Notes: generated by a model not told the origin, from the sequence alone. A stretch of 64,000 nucleotides of DNA from G963665925 sp963676345 (GCA_963676345.2 CAXXTS010000002.1:310001-374000); one strand, 5' to 3'. Positions 40,813 through 50,198 are shown, numbered from the stretch's first letter. Made by a program: numbers and translations.

Positions 40813-41116
40813 GCAAATCTATTTCGATAATTAATGCCGAATAAAACCACATTAAGTTCTCTGATTGCAATCTATCAGATTACAATTTATCAGAAGTAAA
40901 TTAAAAATTGCTTCATTTTCTGTAAGAAATAGATTAAATAATGTTAAATTTGCATTGAGTATTACCTAATCATATGGATCAAACAGTGACACAGGTCTAT
41001 TTCATTGATTCTTTTAATGCTCAAATAGAATATATTTGAACATTCTATTAGACATACTGTCCCTTTCATGACGATAATAGAAACAGACAGCACCACAATA
41101 ACGGGGGAAAACCAAC
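40813..41116. other. 304-base divergent promoter region
   Basis: Lies between genes transcribed away from each other. It contains a 15-base tandem duplication (40865-40894) and AT-rich DNA; I could not fix promoter boxes with confidence and see no gene. Confidence 0.4.
40865..40894. repeat. 15-base tandem duplication
   Basis: TTGCAATCTATCAGA is followed at once by TTACAATTTATCAGA (13 of 15 identical). It may be a duplicated operator half-site or simple slippage. Confidence 0.6.
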
Positions 41117-41812
41117 ATGAAGAATCTCGCAATTTCAACTGCTGCTTTTTGCTTATGGGATATTGGGCCCAAACGTAAGCTAGACATCTGCAAAAGCTTT
41201 GGCTTTGAACATATTGTTATTGCATTTAGCACTTTAAAAATGCTCAAACAATTCTCCAAATCAGACGATTTATACCATCATTTAGAGGACTTCAAATCGG
41301 TAACCATTCATTCGCCTTGGCGCGGTGTCCGCTATAAAGATAATAAGGCAACCCATGAAATCATCAAGTACCTGAATGAAATTATGGATAGGGTTCCTAT
41401 AAGTTCAGTCATATTTCATTATGACAGCATTGATGACTTTAAGTGGCTGCAGGAATGCGACTTTAAGTATTACATTAAAAACCCTTGCCACCACTCACTC
41501 GAAGTCTTTAGTAGCACTTTGAAAGAACACGGATTTGAGAGTGTACTCGATATAAACAGAGCGACCCGTTTTAACGATTATGTTGATCGGTATCTCGAAG
41601 AACACAGAGACACCGTCAAGGCCATTCATGTGAGTGGATACATGGACGACCTCGGCCGAACACCTATTGGAGAGAGCGGTCAGGAACACTTGCTCGAAAA
41701 AATCAAACAAATTGAAGCCCCCCTCATCATTGAAGGTCTCTTTTCTCCGGGGGATTTTCAAGGGATACGAGATGAAATTCAGACCATTCAGGAGATTGTG
41801 TTTAGCAGTTAA
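41117..41812 (+). CDS. TIM-barrel protein, sugar-phosphate isomerase/AP-endonuclease-like
   Basis: 231 residues with an alternating strand-helix pattern: LAISTAAFCLWDIGPKRKLDIC at the first strand, VTIHSPW near 75, VIFHYDS near 105, VLDINRA near 150, KAIHVSGY near 172 and APLIIEGLFS near 205. The His and Glu residues at strand ends resemble the metal site of the xylose isomerase-like TIM-barrel superfamily. The substrate is not evident. ATG 41117 follows ACGGGGGAAAACC. It is a single gene facing away from the PAP2 gene and converging on lysS. Confidence 0.65.
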   Translation: MKNLAISTAAFCLWDIGPKRKLDICKSFGFEHIVIAFSTLKMLKQFSKSDDLYHHLEDFKSVTIHSPWRGVRYKDNKATHEIIKYLNEIMDRVPISSVIFHYDSIDDFKWLQECDFKYYIKNPCHHSLEVFSSTLKEHGFESVLDINRATRFNDYVDRYLEEHRDTVKAIHVSGYMDDLGRTPIGESGQEHLLEKIKQIEAPLIIEGLFSPGDFQGIRDEIQTIQEIVFSS

Positions 41813-41852
41813 AACAAGACAATACTCAAAAAACGATTTATACAGACACAAA

Positions 41853-41876
41853 AAGGTGCTGCGTGAGCAGCACCTT
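41853..41876 (-). terminator. Terminator of lysS
   Basis: AAGGTGCTGC pairs with GCAGCACCTT around GTGA. TTTTTGTG follows on the minus strand, 23 bases past the lysS stop. It may also end the converging gene. Confidence 0.88.
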
Positions 41877-41898
41877 CATTACTTCATTTATGTTTTAA

Positions 41899-43395
41899 CT
41901 AGTTTTTTGGCTTCATAAGTGGGAATAATACACACTCACGAATTGGACGATCCATCATTGTTGAGAACAGTCTTTCAGATACACCAAATCCGTAAGCAGG
42001 TGGCATACCGTAGCGTAGCGCCTCGATAAATGATTCATCGTGCTCATGTGCTTCTTCGTCGCCCTCTTCGCCCATAACGCGCTGTTCTTTGAAACGCGCT
42101 TCAAGGTCTAGTGGATCATTAAGCTCTGTGTACCCATTACCCATCTCTGAACCTGCAAGAATAATCTGCATCTGAGCAACTTTACGCTCATCGCTTTCAA
42201 GTCTTTTAGGCAGTGGGTTCAACTGTACCGGTTGACCTACTAAGAAGCCAGGACCCGATAAATCTTTTCTAACCACTTTCCAAAGAACATCTACCAGTCT
42301 CCAGAATCCTTGGTTTGGATCATACTGAACATTTAATACATCCAGTTTTGCTTCGATTTCTTCCTTTGTTGTGTTAAAGATGTTGATTCCCATCTTTTCT
42401 TCGATGATTGTTTCGAAATCATAGACTTCCCATTCGCTGTCCATATCGATCTCAAAGCCTTTGCTTGTAAATTTAGAAGAACCCATTACGGCTTTCGTTA
42501 TGGTTCTATAAAGCTCTTTTGTAAGCTCCATGCCATCTGTGAAATCTGCATACGCCCAGTAAAACTCCATTTGTGTATAGTCTTGTAAATGTTCAGGGCT
42601 CATGCCTTCATTTCTAAACTGTCTACCGATTTCAAAAGTCTTTTCAAAGCCAGCAACCAGAAGTTTCTTCTGCCATAGCTCACCCATTGAAATTCTTAGG
42701 AATACATCGATATCCAGTGCATTATGATGTGTTTCAAATGGTGTTGCTGCCGCGCCACCTGCTGATGTCTCAAGAATTGGCGTTTCTACTTCAAGGAAGC
42801 CATGGTCAATCATAAAGTTTCTAATCGTGCTCCAGAACTTCTGCTTTTTAAGGAATATCTCTTTCACATCACGATTCATAATGATATCAAGATAGCGCTT
42901 TCTGAACTTAAGCTCATCATCTGTGATACCGTGGAATTTTTCTGGAAGTGGCTTAAGCGCCTTCGTTAGGTGGTGGTAATGAGATGCCTTAATAGACAGT
43001 TCACCTGTCTTCGTCTTAAACATTGTTCCTTCAATACCAACAATATCGCCTATGTCGGCGCTGTTAAACAGCTCGAACTCAAGCTCTGACATGCTGTCTT
43101 TTCTTAGGTAAATCTGAATCAATCCATCATTATCCTGAATATGCATAAAGCCGGCTTTACCCTTGCCTCTTTTTGTCATAATTCTACCAGCAACCGAGAC
43201 TTCAATATTCTTTTCAGCAAGTTCTTCTTTCGAATAAGCTTCACACTCTGCTTTTAGTTCATCTGAATGGTTGGCTGGTGAAAATCTTTTACCAAACGGA
43301 TCGACACCCATTTCTCGAAGCTTGTCTAGTTTTTGAACTCGAATTTTTTCTTGTTCATTCAAATTGTCCATGTTTAAGTTTTCCTGACTGCTCAT
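41899..43395 (-). CDS. lysS: Lysyl-tRNA synthetase, class II
   Basis: 498 residues. An N-terminal OB-fold anticodon-binding domain (about 55-150: VAGRIMTKRGKGKAGFMHIQ) is followed by the class II core: motif 1 near residues 180-210 (FLEVETPIL), motif 2 RQFRNEGMSPEHLQDYTQMEF and motif 3 PPAYGFGVSERLFS. Motif 3 departs from the common G-IGIDRL form but keeps the essential arginine. It charges tRNA-Lys. A T-box leader lies upstream, so it should be induced when tRNA-Lys is uncharged, in line with a cell that ferments lysine. ATG with AAGGAG upstream. Confidence 0.93.
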   Translation of the reverse strand: MSSQENLNMDNLNEQEKIRVQKLDKLREMGVDPFGKRFSPANHSDELKAECEAYSKEELAEKNIEVSVAGRIMTKRGKGKAGFMHIQDNDGLIQIYLRKDSMSELEFELFNSADIGDIVGIEGTMFKTKTGELSIKASHYHHLTKALKPLPEKFHGITDDELKFRKRYLDIIMNRDVKEIFLKKQKFWSTIRNFMIDHGFLEVETPILETSAGGAAATPFETHHNALDIDVFLRISMGELWQKKLLVAGFEKTFEIGRQFRNEGMSPEHLQDYTQMEFYWAYADFTDGMELTKELYRTITKAVMGSSKFTSKGFEIDMDSEWEVYDFETIIEEKMGINIFNTTKEEIEAKLDVLNVQYDPNQGFWRLVDVLWKVVRKDLSGPGFLVGQPVQLNPLPKRLESDERKVAQMQIILAGSEMGNGYTELNDPLDLEARFKEQRVMGEEGDEEAHEHDESFIEALRYGMPPAYGFGVSERLFSTMMDRPIRECVLFPLMKPKN

Positions 43396-43516
43396 AGTCT
43401 GATCTCCTTTTTACAATCCTTTTCAGTTGCTTAAAGAGTTTACAGGTGCTTGATTCCAAATTGCAGTTGAAATATACGACCGATTTCATTCTGCATTCTT
43501 TGCTTTTTCAAAAAAC

Positions 43517-43775
43517 AAAAAAACCTTCGCATCAAGACACATGTCTTGAGGACGAAAGTTGTTCGCGTTACCACCTCAATTTATTAATACGTCACCGTAT
43601 TAACCTCTTCAAGTACCATCATACTCTAGCCCTGTAACGGGAGCACCCGTCTCGGTATCAAATCATCCACCAAGCGACTCCAAGACTTTCTTCACGTATC
43701 GTTCAATACTTCATTCCCAGCAGATAGAAGCTCTCTCTAATCTTCAAATACGTTACTCTTCTCTTCAATGTCATT
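43517..43775 (-). promoter_or_regulatory. T-box leader of lysS
   Basis: On the minus strand: an AGAGTAA/AGAGAG stem I region (43740-43770), the T-box core AGGTGGTAACGCG (43564-43576), then a terminator hairpin CTCAAGACA/TGTCTTGA with a GGTTTTTTT end (43517-43560). The core can form the competing antiterminator. The specifier triplet is probably in GAAGAAAG, which would allow AAA or AAG, but I could not fix the loop by eye. Confidence 0.88.
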
Positions 43776-43787
43776 TTATCAACATTC

Positions 43788-43816
43788 AATATAATACAGA
43801 AATCATGCTTTGTCAA
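43788..43816 (-). promoter_or_regulatory. Promoter of the T-box-lysS transcript
   Basis: TTGACA (43811-43816) and TATATT (43788-43793) on the minus strand with 17-base spacing, about 20 bases upstream of the first T-box helix. Confidence 0.78.
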
Positions 43817-43961
43817 CTGATTTCACGATAGACACTCCTATTTAATTTTCGTGTCGCATTTATTTGTCAAATTTTTCTGACAAACTCTAGGCACAGCACC
43901 CAAAACGGAGTACAATAAGTATAGGCACACATCAATAATTGACCCACGAGGAGGCATTCAT

Positions 43962-44366
43962 ATGATTAAATTACTACTTGGTCAACCTGGCAGCGGTAAA
44001 ACGAAAGATATGATTAAACATGCAAACTCAGCTGTTGAATCCGCAAGCGGACACATTGTATTTATTGACGAATCCAATGAAGCCGTTTTGAAAATTCATC
44101 AGAAAATCAGGTATATCAACATTTCAGAATTTCCAATTGAATCATCCAATGAATTTATTGGATTTTTACACGGACTTGTCAGCAACGACTATGATATTGA
44201 ATCCATTTACATTGACGGTGTGCTCAATGTCTACATTATGACACCTGAGGAAATTTGTGCTTGGCTTGACAGAATTAAAGAAATTTCTGACAAGCACAAT
44301 ATCAAATTTGAAATCAGCATAAGTCATTCTGGTGAAACGCCTGAGTGTTTCAAAGCCTATTTGTAA
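43962..44366 (+). CDS. Small P-loop protein, unknown
   Basis: 134 residues. A Walker A motif, GQPGSGKTKD, lies at residues 8-17, and a hydrophobic strand ending in Asp (IESIYIDG, about residue 85) could be Walker B. The fold looks like a minimal RecA/PilT-type ATPase domain, but it is far shorter than PilT and lacks its other boxes. I do not know its role. ATG 43962 has GAGGAGG 8 bases upstream. It is monocistronic, reading away from lysS, and ends in a terminator. Confidence 0.75.
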   Translation: MIKLLLGQPGSGKTKDMIKHANSAVESASGHIVFIDESNEAVLKIHQKIRYINISEFPIESSNEFIGFLHGLVSNDYDIESIYIDGVLNVYIMTPEEICAWLDRIKEISDKHNIKFEISISHSGETPECFKAYL

Positions 44367-44440
44367 TCTCTACTTGATTTAGAAATTTCGGGCCAACTTG
44401 AAACAACTCATGCTATATGTATTTAAACTTGTCATTACAC

Positions 44441-44473
44441 AAAGTGCGGGCTTCGCTAAGTCCGCACTTTTTA
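44441..44473 (+). terminator. Terminator after the small P-loop gene
   Basis: AAAGTGCGG pairs with CCGCACTTT around GCTTCGCTAAGT and is followed by TTATGTC; the A run on the other side makes it usable in both directions. Confidence 0.75.
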
Positions 44474-44613
44474 TGTCTATATCTCTTCATCCGCTCCCAA
44501 CAACGCCATTCAAAAGGTCTTAGATGACCGTCAAAAAGTCCACACACACTTGTACAATGTCGTGCTTAAAAGTTGACGAAAATGGGTAATTTTTAATTTA
44601 GGAGGTAGCATAT

Positions 44614-45639
44614 ATGAATGATGTATTTTATAAAATCAGTCCACTCGCTTTTCACTGGGAAACCCAAGATCCTTTTCTTTTTTGTGTCCACCACAAAGAT
44701 AATTACCCAAAAGGCAATATAGATCAAGGCCCAGCAGCTTCACTTGAAGGCAGACAGCTCGGTCAGGATTTTGACGAAGATAGGGCATGGCGAATGTATC
44801 ATGGCAGGAAGGTTCCTGGCTTTCCTGAACATCCGCATAGAGGCTTTGAAACCGTAACAGTTGTCCTCGATGGCACCGTCGATCACTTCGATTCTAGCGG
44901 TGCTTCAGGTCGTTATTCAAATGGCGATGTACAGTGGATGACTGCTGGAAGTGGCCTTCAGCATTCTGAAATGTTTCCGCTTGTACACGAAGATAAGCTT
45001 AACCCTCTGCATTTATTCCAAATTTGGTTAAACCTACCTCAGAAAAATAAGTTTGTAAAGCCACACTACAAAATGCTTTGGCATGAAGAAATCCCCAAAA
45101 TAACTCAGGTAGATGAAAACGGTAATGAAATTGAGATTTTACTCATTGCAGGTACGTTCAGTGACCAGAAGGCGGTTGCACCACCTCCGGACTCCTGGGC
45201 TTTTGACGATAATAATCATATGAAAATTTGGCTTGTTAAAATGGCGCCTCACGCAAAACTTACATTACATGAAGACTCCACAACCCTTAATCGGTCCCTC
45301 TATCTTTATAGAGGCAAGACACTCACCATCAACGATATGGTTCTACCGGCGAATCACAGTGCTCAGATTAAGCCCAACAAAACACTCGTGCTGAAAAATG
45401 GCCCTGAAACTTGTGAGTGGCTTCTTCTACAAGGTGAACCTATTGGCGAGCCTGTGGTGAGCTATGGTCCCTTTGTAATGAATACTGAGTCAGAAATTCA
45501 AGATGCTTACAATGATTATCGGCGCACCCGCTTCGGAGGATGGCCTTGGTCAAGTTCTGATCCAGTCAATAAAAGAGATTCTGGACGCTTTGCATCCTAT
45601 TCAGATGGTACGATGCACTTACCACCAGAAAAACCATAG
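44614..45639 (+). CDS. Pirin-family protein
   Basis: 341 residues with two cupin domains. The N-terminal domain carries the metal ligands of pirins: PEHPHRGFETVT (about residues 65-76) and GSGLQHSEMF (about 107-116), giving the His-His-His-Glu site. The C-terminal domain (from about 190) is the second barrel, with LLLQGEPIGEPVVSYGPFVMN typical of the family end. Some bacterial pirins have quercetin dioxygenase activity or act as redox-sensitive regulators; which applies here is unknown. ATG with AGGAGG upstream. Monocistronic. Confidence 0.92.
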   Translation: MNDVFYKISPLAFHWETQDPFLFCVHHKDNYPKGNIDQGPAASLEGRQLGQDFDEDRAWRMYHGRKVPGFPEHPHRGFETVTVVLDGTVDHFDSSGASGRYSNGDVQWMTAGSGLQHSEMFPLVHEDKLNPLHLFQIWLNLPQKNKFVKPHYKMLWHEEIPKITQVDENGNEIEILLIAGTFSDQKAVAPPPDSWAFDDNNHMKIWLVKMAPHAKLTLHEDSTTLNRSLYLYRGKTLTINDMVLPANHSAQIKPNKTLVLKNGPETCEWLLLQGEPIGEPVVSYGPFVMNTESEIQDAYNDYRRTRFGGWPWSSSDPVNKRDSGRFASYSDGTMHLPPEKP

Positions 45640-45718
45640 CCTCAAGACTTAAAAAAAGAGGTGCAGGCTTGTTTACCCACATAAAACACCTATACCTCAA
45701 ACAAGCTGAACAGATTGC

Positions 45719-45765
45719 GAACCTGTCATTCAAGCCGGTTTTTACCTTGCTTAAACGACAGGTTC
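45719..45765 (+). terminator. Hairpin region between pirin and the C45 gene
   Basis: GAACCTGTC pairs with GACAGGTTC, with AAGC/GCTT inside. A weaker CTTGTTT/AAACAAG pair precedes it at 45667-45705. It is shared by converging genes; T runs are weak. Confidence 0.5.
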
Positions 45766-45804
45766 ATTTAGCTTTTCATGGGTTCAGATTATCGCTACGT
45801 ATTC

Positions 45805-46908
45805 CTATAAACTTACAACTTCAAAGAAGGATGGATGGGCTTTTTCTTTAATATAATATTTTTCAAGTACATGATCCTTATTTTCTTCGTTTAATGAGTA
45901 GCTTTCCCACCCATTTTCTTCTTCAAGAAGCCACCTGATTTTATAAGTCCGTGTTTTGGTATTCAAAACCACGGTTTTAACCGTTCCAAAAAATTCATCG
46001 TAATACCGAGAAGACAAACCACTCGGATACTTGTTTAAGAAAAGGTCTGCAATCGCCTTTTCTCTAACTCTATTTTCACCTTCCATAAACCGTTCTAAGG
46101 TTTGTAACCGTTTAAGTGAGTTACGCATTGCATAGGGCTCATATTTTTGAATTGAAGGCAGTACGATATGATTAGTAGCGCACAAATACTTTTTCTTGCT
46201 ACTGCTTGAAATCATTTCATATGATAATTTACCGTCCATCGTTTCAACAATGCATCCCACACCGCTTTCATCTGCTAAAAATAAATTAATGTTATAGGCG
46301 ATAGGCATTTCTTTGACCCATTCCAGGGCCTCATTTACATTCTTGCAGTTTTCAAGAATACTCCTGATAACTGCCCAAAATTGCAATCCCTTTAGTTTTG
46401 GTGGCCGCATTCCGGGCATGTTGCTTACAGGCAACCCACAAGATGACATTGAAACCGCAAGGCCACATGTGTTAATTCCTTCTGTTCTACCAAAGAGTGC
46501 CACACTGCCCCCAATATGGGCATACTTTCCTTTAGGCCTTGTTTCGCAAAGTGTTAAATCTTCATGGTCTAAATCAAACTCGTAGTTTCTGAAAAGCCTT
46601 GTTGAACCATCTTCCATCAAGCTGCCTAAGGCAACGAGGCCGGAACACCTTGGAACTAGGTAGGTCATCCAAGTAAAGGCAATATCACGAATGGATACGC
46701 CTTTAACATTTGCAAACCCCTCCAGTTCATTAACAATACCAGGACAGTATTTCTTATATAGATTCAGGGCCTCATTAAGTTCATGTTCTGTGAAAGCTTC
46801 TGGTGCTTTCATAATACCTGAACTTGATGTTGATTTTATAGCCAATTGCTGACCAATTTCTTCATAAGTGCCTTCTAACGCAAAATAAGATATGTTTTTC
46901 GTTTCCAT
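45805..46908 (-). CDS. C45-type Ntn hydrolase/acyltransferase
   Basis: 367 residues resembling the acyl-CoA:6-aminopenicillanate acyltransferase (C45) and linear-amide hydrolase families. The probable nucleophile is Cys88 in PRCSGLVALG, which would become N-terminal after self-cleavage. Around it are GSTRLFRNYEFD and, further on, EGINTCGLAVSMSSCG and LADESGVGCIVETMDG. Such enzymes hydrolyse or transfer acyl groups on amides and gamma-glutamyl-like peptides. Residues 1-87 would be the small chain. ATG 46908 with AAAGGAG before it. An AraC-type regulator lies immediately upstream on the same strand. Confidence 0.75.
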   Translation of the reverse strand: METKNISYFALEGTYEEIGQQLAIKSTSSSGIMKAPEAFTEHELNEALNLYKKYCPGIVNELEGFANVKGVSIRDIAFTWMTYLVPRCSGLVALGSLMEDGSTRLFRNYEFDLDHEDLTLCETRPKGKYAHIGGSVALFGRTEGINTCGLAVSMSSCGLPVSNMPGMRPPKLKGLQFWAVIRSILENCKNVNEALEWVKEMPIAYNINLFLADESGVGCIVETMDGKLSYEMISSSSKKKYLCATNHIVLPSIQKYEPYAMRNSLKRLQTLERFMEGENRVREKAIADLFLNKYPSGLSSRYYDEFFGTVKTVVLNTKTRTYKIRWLLEEENGWESYSLNEENKDHVLEKYYIKEKAHPSFFEVVSL

Positions 46909-46981
46909 AGAATGCTCCTTTCTTTAAGTCCATCCTACAGGGAAAAACACATCTTATCCTGTCATTTCTTGCTCTAATTTG

Positions 46982-47854
46982 TCAGGCCGTAGGAACTGCC
47001 CTTACAGGTATCCAAATCTCAGATTTATAATTCACGCCATGAATATTCCCCATTTGATAAAGCTCAATATTGTAGCCTGCGCTTATTTCATACATGGGGT
47101 TGTCTGGAAGCCACTCGTTGAAAATTCTGGTATTTAGAGCTTGTAAGGCTGTTGGCATAGGTCCAGTAGCATAGAATTTGACCCATTTCATAGCTGGTAT
47201 TTCTATAACTTCATAGGCAGCGCTCAGCCAATCTTCATCAAAATCACCTGCAATGTAATAATCAAATGTGTGGTGTCCATCTACAGTGTCAATGCTTATG
47301 CCGTATTTTCCAATATTCACATCCGAATCAACTCGCCCATCCACAGAACCCGGACACCCATCCTTCCAAGACTGCCAGAATTTTGGAACCTCAACAAATG
47401 CATTTTCATAAGAGAATTGCGCCCCTATACCCATTACTTTAAACGCATCCATATCCTCAATGCTATACTCAAGCTGACTTCCTCCTTTGAACGAAATGTT
47501 GATTTCAATTGGTAAAAAAACCTTAACTCTAAAAGGCTCTTTTTTCAGTTTTATTGGCGATAGTCCATGAAAACGGCTAAAAGCTTTAGAAAAACTCTCT
47601 GGGGTATCGTAACCATATCGGTAGGCTAAATCAATGACTTTATCATTCTTTTCAATTAGATCAAGCGCGGCTAGGTACAAACGCCGATTGCGAATGTACT
47701 CTCCTATCGTATAGCCCGTCATAATGCTGAAGGCTTTTTGATAATAGTACTCAGAAATATGAACATGCTCTGAAAGACGCTCCAGCGACAAGTCTGAATT
47801 TAAATTTTGTTCAATATAAGCTATAGATTCTTTTAAGACTTTAGTCCAATTCAT
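46982..47854 (-). CDS. AraC-family regulator with GyrI-like effector domain
   Basis: 290 residues. Two AraC helix-turn-helix units fill residues 8-105: LSLERLSEHVHISEYYYQKAF and VIDLAYRYGYDTPESFSKAFSRFHGLSP in pieces. The remaining 170 residues form a GyrI/SOUL-like small-molecule binding domain (VMGIGAQFSYENAF, WVKFYATGPMPTALQAL, YNIELYQMGN). Relatives act as multidrug- or stress-responsive activators. It ends 74 bases before the C45 gene, which it may control. ATG start with GGTGAACGC. Confidence 0.88.
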   Translation of the reverse strand: MNWTKVLKESIAYIEQNLNSDLSLERLSEHVHISEYYYQKAFSIMTGYTIGEYIRNRRLYLAALDLIEKNDKVIDLAYRYGYDTPESFSKAFSRFHGLSPIKLKKEPFRVKVFLPIEINISFKGGSQLEYSIEDMDAFKVMGIGAQFSYENAFVEVPKFWQSWKDGCPGSVDGRVDSDVNIGKYGISIDTVDGHHTFDYYIAGDFDEDWLSAAYEVIEIPAMKWVKFYATGPMPTALQALNTRIFNEWLPDNPMYEISAGYNIELYQMGNIHGVNYKSEIWIPVRAVPTA

Positions 47855-47996
47855 GCGTTCACCATCTTTGTATTATTCGTTTAGATATTTCCATTTATGA
47901 GTTTCACTATAGTAACCACCTGCTATAAACGCTCAATATTTACGGTGGCGACTTTCATAATCATCCTATTGCATTGAGAATAAGCGCAAGCCCTTC

Positions 47997-48398
47997 CTAT
48001 ATGATTTCACTGTCTCTTATCTCAATAATAGTCCCCTCAGGAGCAATAACTTTTAACAATTTCCCACCTTCTACGCTATAGACCGGTTGACCATTTTTTA
48101 TCTTAAAATTACTGTACCCCAGTTTTCTAATTCTATCGTATTCCTGATCAACATTGTCTACGCTAAAACAAAAGTGAACCAGTCCCTTATTGTTTCCAGA
48201 ATACGCTCTTAGTTCTTCGCCAGCCTTATTGGTCTGTAGTTCAATCATTAAACTTCCATACTTCAGCCAAGTATTATAATGCCTCTTGTGAAAATTTGGG
48301 GTCTCCTTGACCACTTCAAAACCAAATATTCGACAGTAAAAATCTAAAGATGCCACATAGGAATCTGTCTGAATACACAGATGATGTAATGCTCTCAT
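47997..48398 (-). CDS. VOC-superfamily (glyoxalase-like) protein
   Basis: 133 residues, one VOC module pair. The first strand carries the metal-ligand His (MRALHHLCIQTDSYVASLDFYCRIFGF in pieces), a Glu lies in LMIELQ, the second half starts GLVHFCFSVDNVDQEYDRI, and the end is PEGTIIEIRDSE. It is typical of glyoxalase / bleomycin-resistance-like dioxygenases of one-domain size; the substrate is unknown. ATG 48398 has GAAGGAG upstream. A perfect 10-base inverted repeat lies 20 bases before the start. Confidence 0.85.
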   Translation of the reverse strand: MRALHHLCIQTDSYVASLDFYCRIFGFEVVKETPNFHKRHYNTWLKYGSLMIELQTNKAGEELRAYSGNNKGLVHFCFSVDNVDQEYDRIRKLGYSNFKIKNGQPVYSVEGGKLLKVIAPEGTIIEIRDSEII

Positions 48399-48417
48399 AT
48401 CTTTCTCCTTCTAGAGC

Positions 48418-48447
48418 CCCTATACGTCTCACTCAATACGTATAGGG
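48418..48447. promoter_or_regulatory. Inverted repeat before the VOC gene
   Basis: CCCTATACGT and ACGTATAGGG are separated by 10 bases, just upstream of the ribosome site. No T run follows, so an operator or leader hairpin is likelier than a terminator. Confidence 0.4.
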
Positions 48448-48524
48448 AGCACAAACTGACCCATTAACTTTCTTTTATTAAACCAAACATCGACAAATTA
48501 TAACAATGATTCAAAGGACACACT

Positions 48525-49175
48525 TTATAAGTCCATCTGATGAATCACTGATTTATAGACCATAATCAATGTGGCACCTAGCAAAACCCCTGCTACAATA
48601 TCTGTAAACCAATGAACACCTGAAATCAAACGTCCGACCACTGTTAGGATAACAGTCCCACTGAAAAGTAAGGTCAGTATCGTTCTTATTGAATGCATGT
48701 TAATGCGTTTGTGAATTTGGACTATAGCTGTTCCAAGTACAGTCAATACAATCATTACATGGGAAGATGGGTAAGATGCTTCAAGACCTCCTGCAAGAAT
48801 AATTGGGCGATAGTTCACAATCACAAATTCAAACAAGATGTATGCAGCGAGTGCAAGAAAATACACGCCCCCCAAAGCAATAATATCCGGATCCACTTTT
48901 AAAAGACTTCTCCTTTGAATCCATTGAACCATCCCTTTTACTGCAAAATAAAATACAACTGCCAGGGCAATCGCCCCGAAGACTTCCGTGATCTTATACC
49001 AAAATAAGTCAACTCCGGTTACTTGAAACATGCGTTTATTCACCGATGCAAATCCAACACTCGACATCGCTGGACCTATGGGCTTCACATCGATCTTCAT
49101 TACCAAAATTGTGAAGACTATAAATGTTAATAACAAAACCCCTGAAATTGCAAAATATACCTGTGCTTTTCTCAT
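48525..49175 (-). CDS. PAP2-family membrane phosphatase 2
   Basis: About 216 residues with six helices. Motif 2 is YPSSHVM (Ser in place of Gly in PSGH) and motif 3 is SGVHWFTDIVAG; motif 1, normally K-X6-RP, is weak (NYRPIILAGG). These residues make the lipid-phosphatase site, so the enzyme may be active but divergent. I chose ATG 49175 because GGAGG lies 8 bases upstream; the frame extends to 49211. Monocistronic, unrelated in sequence detail to the PAP2 at 40 kb. Confidence 0.82.
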   Translation of the reverse strand: MRKAQVYFAISGVLLLTFIVFTILVMKIDVKPIGPAMSSVGFASVNKRMFQVTGVDLFWYKITEVFGAIALAVVFYFAVKGMVQWIQRRSLLKVDPDIIALGGVYFLALAAYILFEFVIVNYRPIILAGGLEASYPSSHVMIVLTVLGTAIVQIHKRINMHSIRTILTLLFSGTVILTVVGRLISGVHWFTDIVAGVLLGATLIMVYKSVIHQMDL

Positions 49176-49313
49176 TCTAATGACCTCCATTGTTTTAGTG
49201 AAATTTGACATCCACTGAACTTTAACATGGAGATGATCGTTATATAAGAATCTATCTGTTACATATAGTCTACGATATGTATCATGACTAATTTCAAGGT
49301 GTTACGTTCCGTA

Positions 49314-49919
49314 TCATTGCCTTTTTACATAAATTATTCCCTTAAAAATCAATATCCATAGCATAAAAAATGCTATATAGGGTTGCTGACTCACAATAAA
49401 TATAACCGTTGTAATTATTGTAATTATAATTGAGATAATAGAAGCATGCGCTTCCCAAACTCTATTTTGAAAATCCTTCAGTAGAATTTCAACAAGGCCA
49501 TACAGGGTATTTAAACCAATAATTCCAAAGTAGGCAATTCGCATATAGATCTCTGGCATCTTTAGGTGTATCATCGATACAGACTCTATCATATCACCAT
49601 TTTTTTGACCAAATAATGGGATAAAAAGAAAAAGAAAAATCATGATATCAAGCAAACCATATAGTATGCCTCTTAAGGCACTGAGGTTTTTTCGCTTGTC
49701 TTCTTCTGCTATCATAATCAGTTGCTCTCCAGATAACAAATCATCAATTGAAATATTGAAAAGTTTTGAGATGCTTTTTAATGACTCAATATTTGGATAC
49801 CCCCGGCCAGATTCCCATTTTGAAACGGCTGCTCTTGACACAAAGAGCCTCTGAGCTAACGCATCCTGAGTCAGCTGGGCCTCTTTTCTGAGTTTCTGAA
49901 GTTTTTCATTAAACTCCAT
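49314..49919 (-). CDS. XRE-family membrane-anchored HTH regulator
   Basis: 201 residues. Residues 1-60 form a Cro/CI-type HTH (LRKEAQLTQDALAQRLFVSRAAVSKWESGRG in pieces; SIDDLLSGE ends it). The rest has four hydrophobic segments (about 85-105, 118-140, 150-170, 175-195), so it is probably a membrane-bound regulator, a layout common in Firmicutes. Targets are unknown. ATG 49919 has a GGGGGG ribosome site 9 bases upstream; the frame to 49943 is an in-frame extension. Confidence 0.85.
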   Translation of the reverse strand: MEFNEKLQKLRKEAQLTQDALAQRLFVSRAAVSKWESGRGYPNIESLKSISKLFNISIDDLLSGEQLIMIAEEDKRKNLSALRGILYGLLDIMIFLFLFIPLFGQKNGDMIESVSMIHLKMPEIYMRIAYFGIIGLNTLYGLVEILLKDFQNRVWEAHASIISIIITIITTVIFIVSQQPYIAFFMLWILIFKGIIYVKRQ

Positions 49920-50198
49920 CTTATACGCCCCCCCTAATTTCACGCCATAAAATTCTTGATTGATTTCAGTCCTTTCAATAATATCCTACATTTGGATATA
50001 AAAAAAGTTATAGTTTCTACTCTGATAATTTATAGCAGCAAAGATTTTATTGGTTCCATTCTAATAGAAAACACCCACGATAACTACACCTAAACCGCTA
50101 GTATTATCAAAGCTCTATGCCTTGTAGTTTTACTACCGTCTCCTTATGGGAGGGGTGATTTTTAAGACAAAATAGAATCATGAAAGTAAAAAGCCTTT

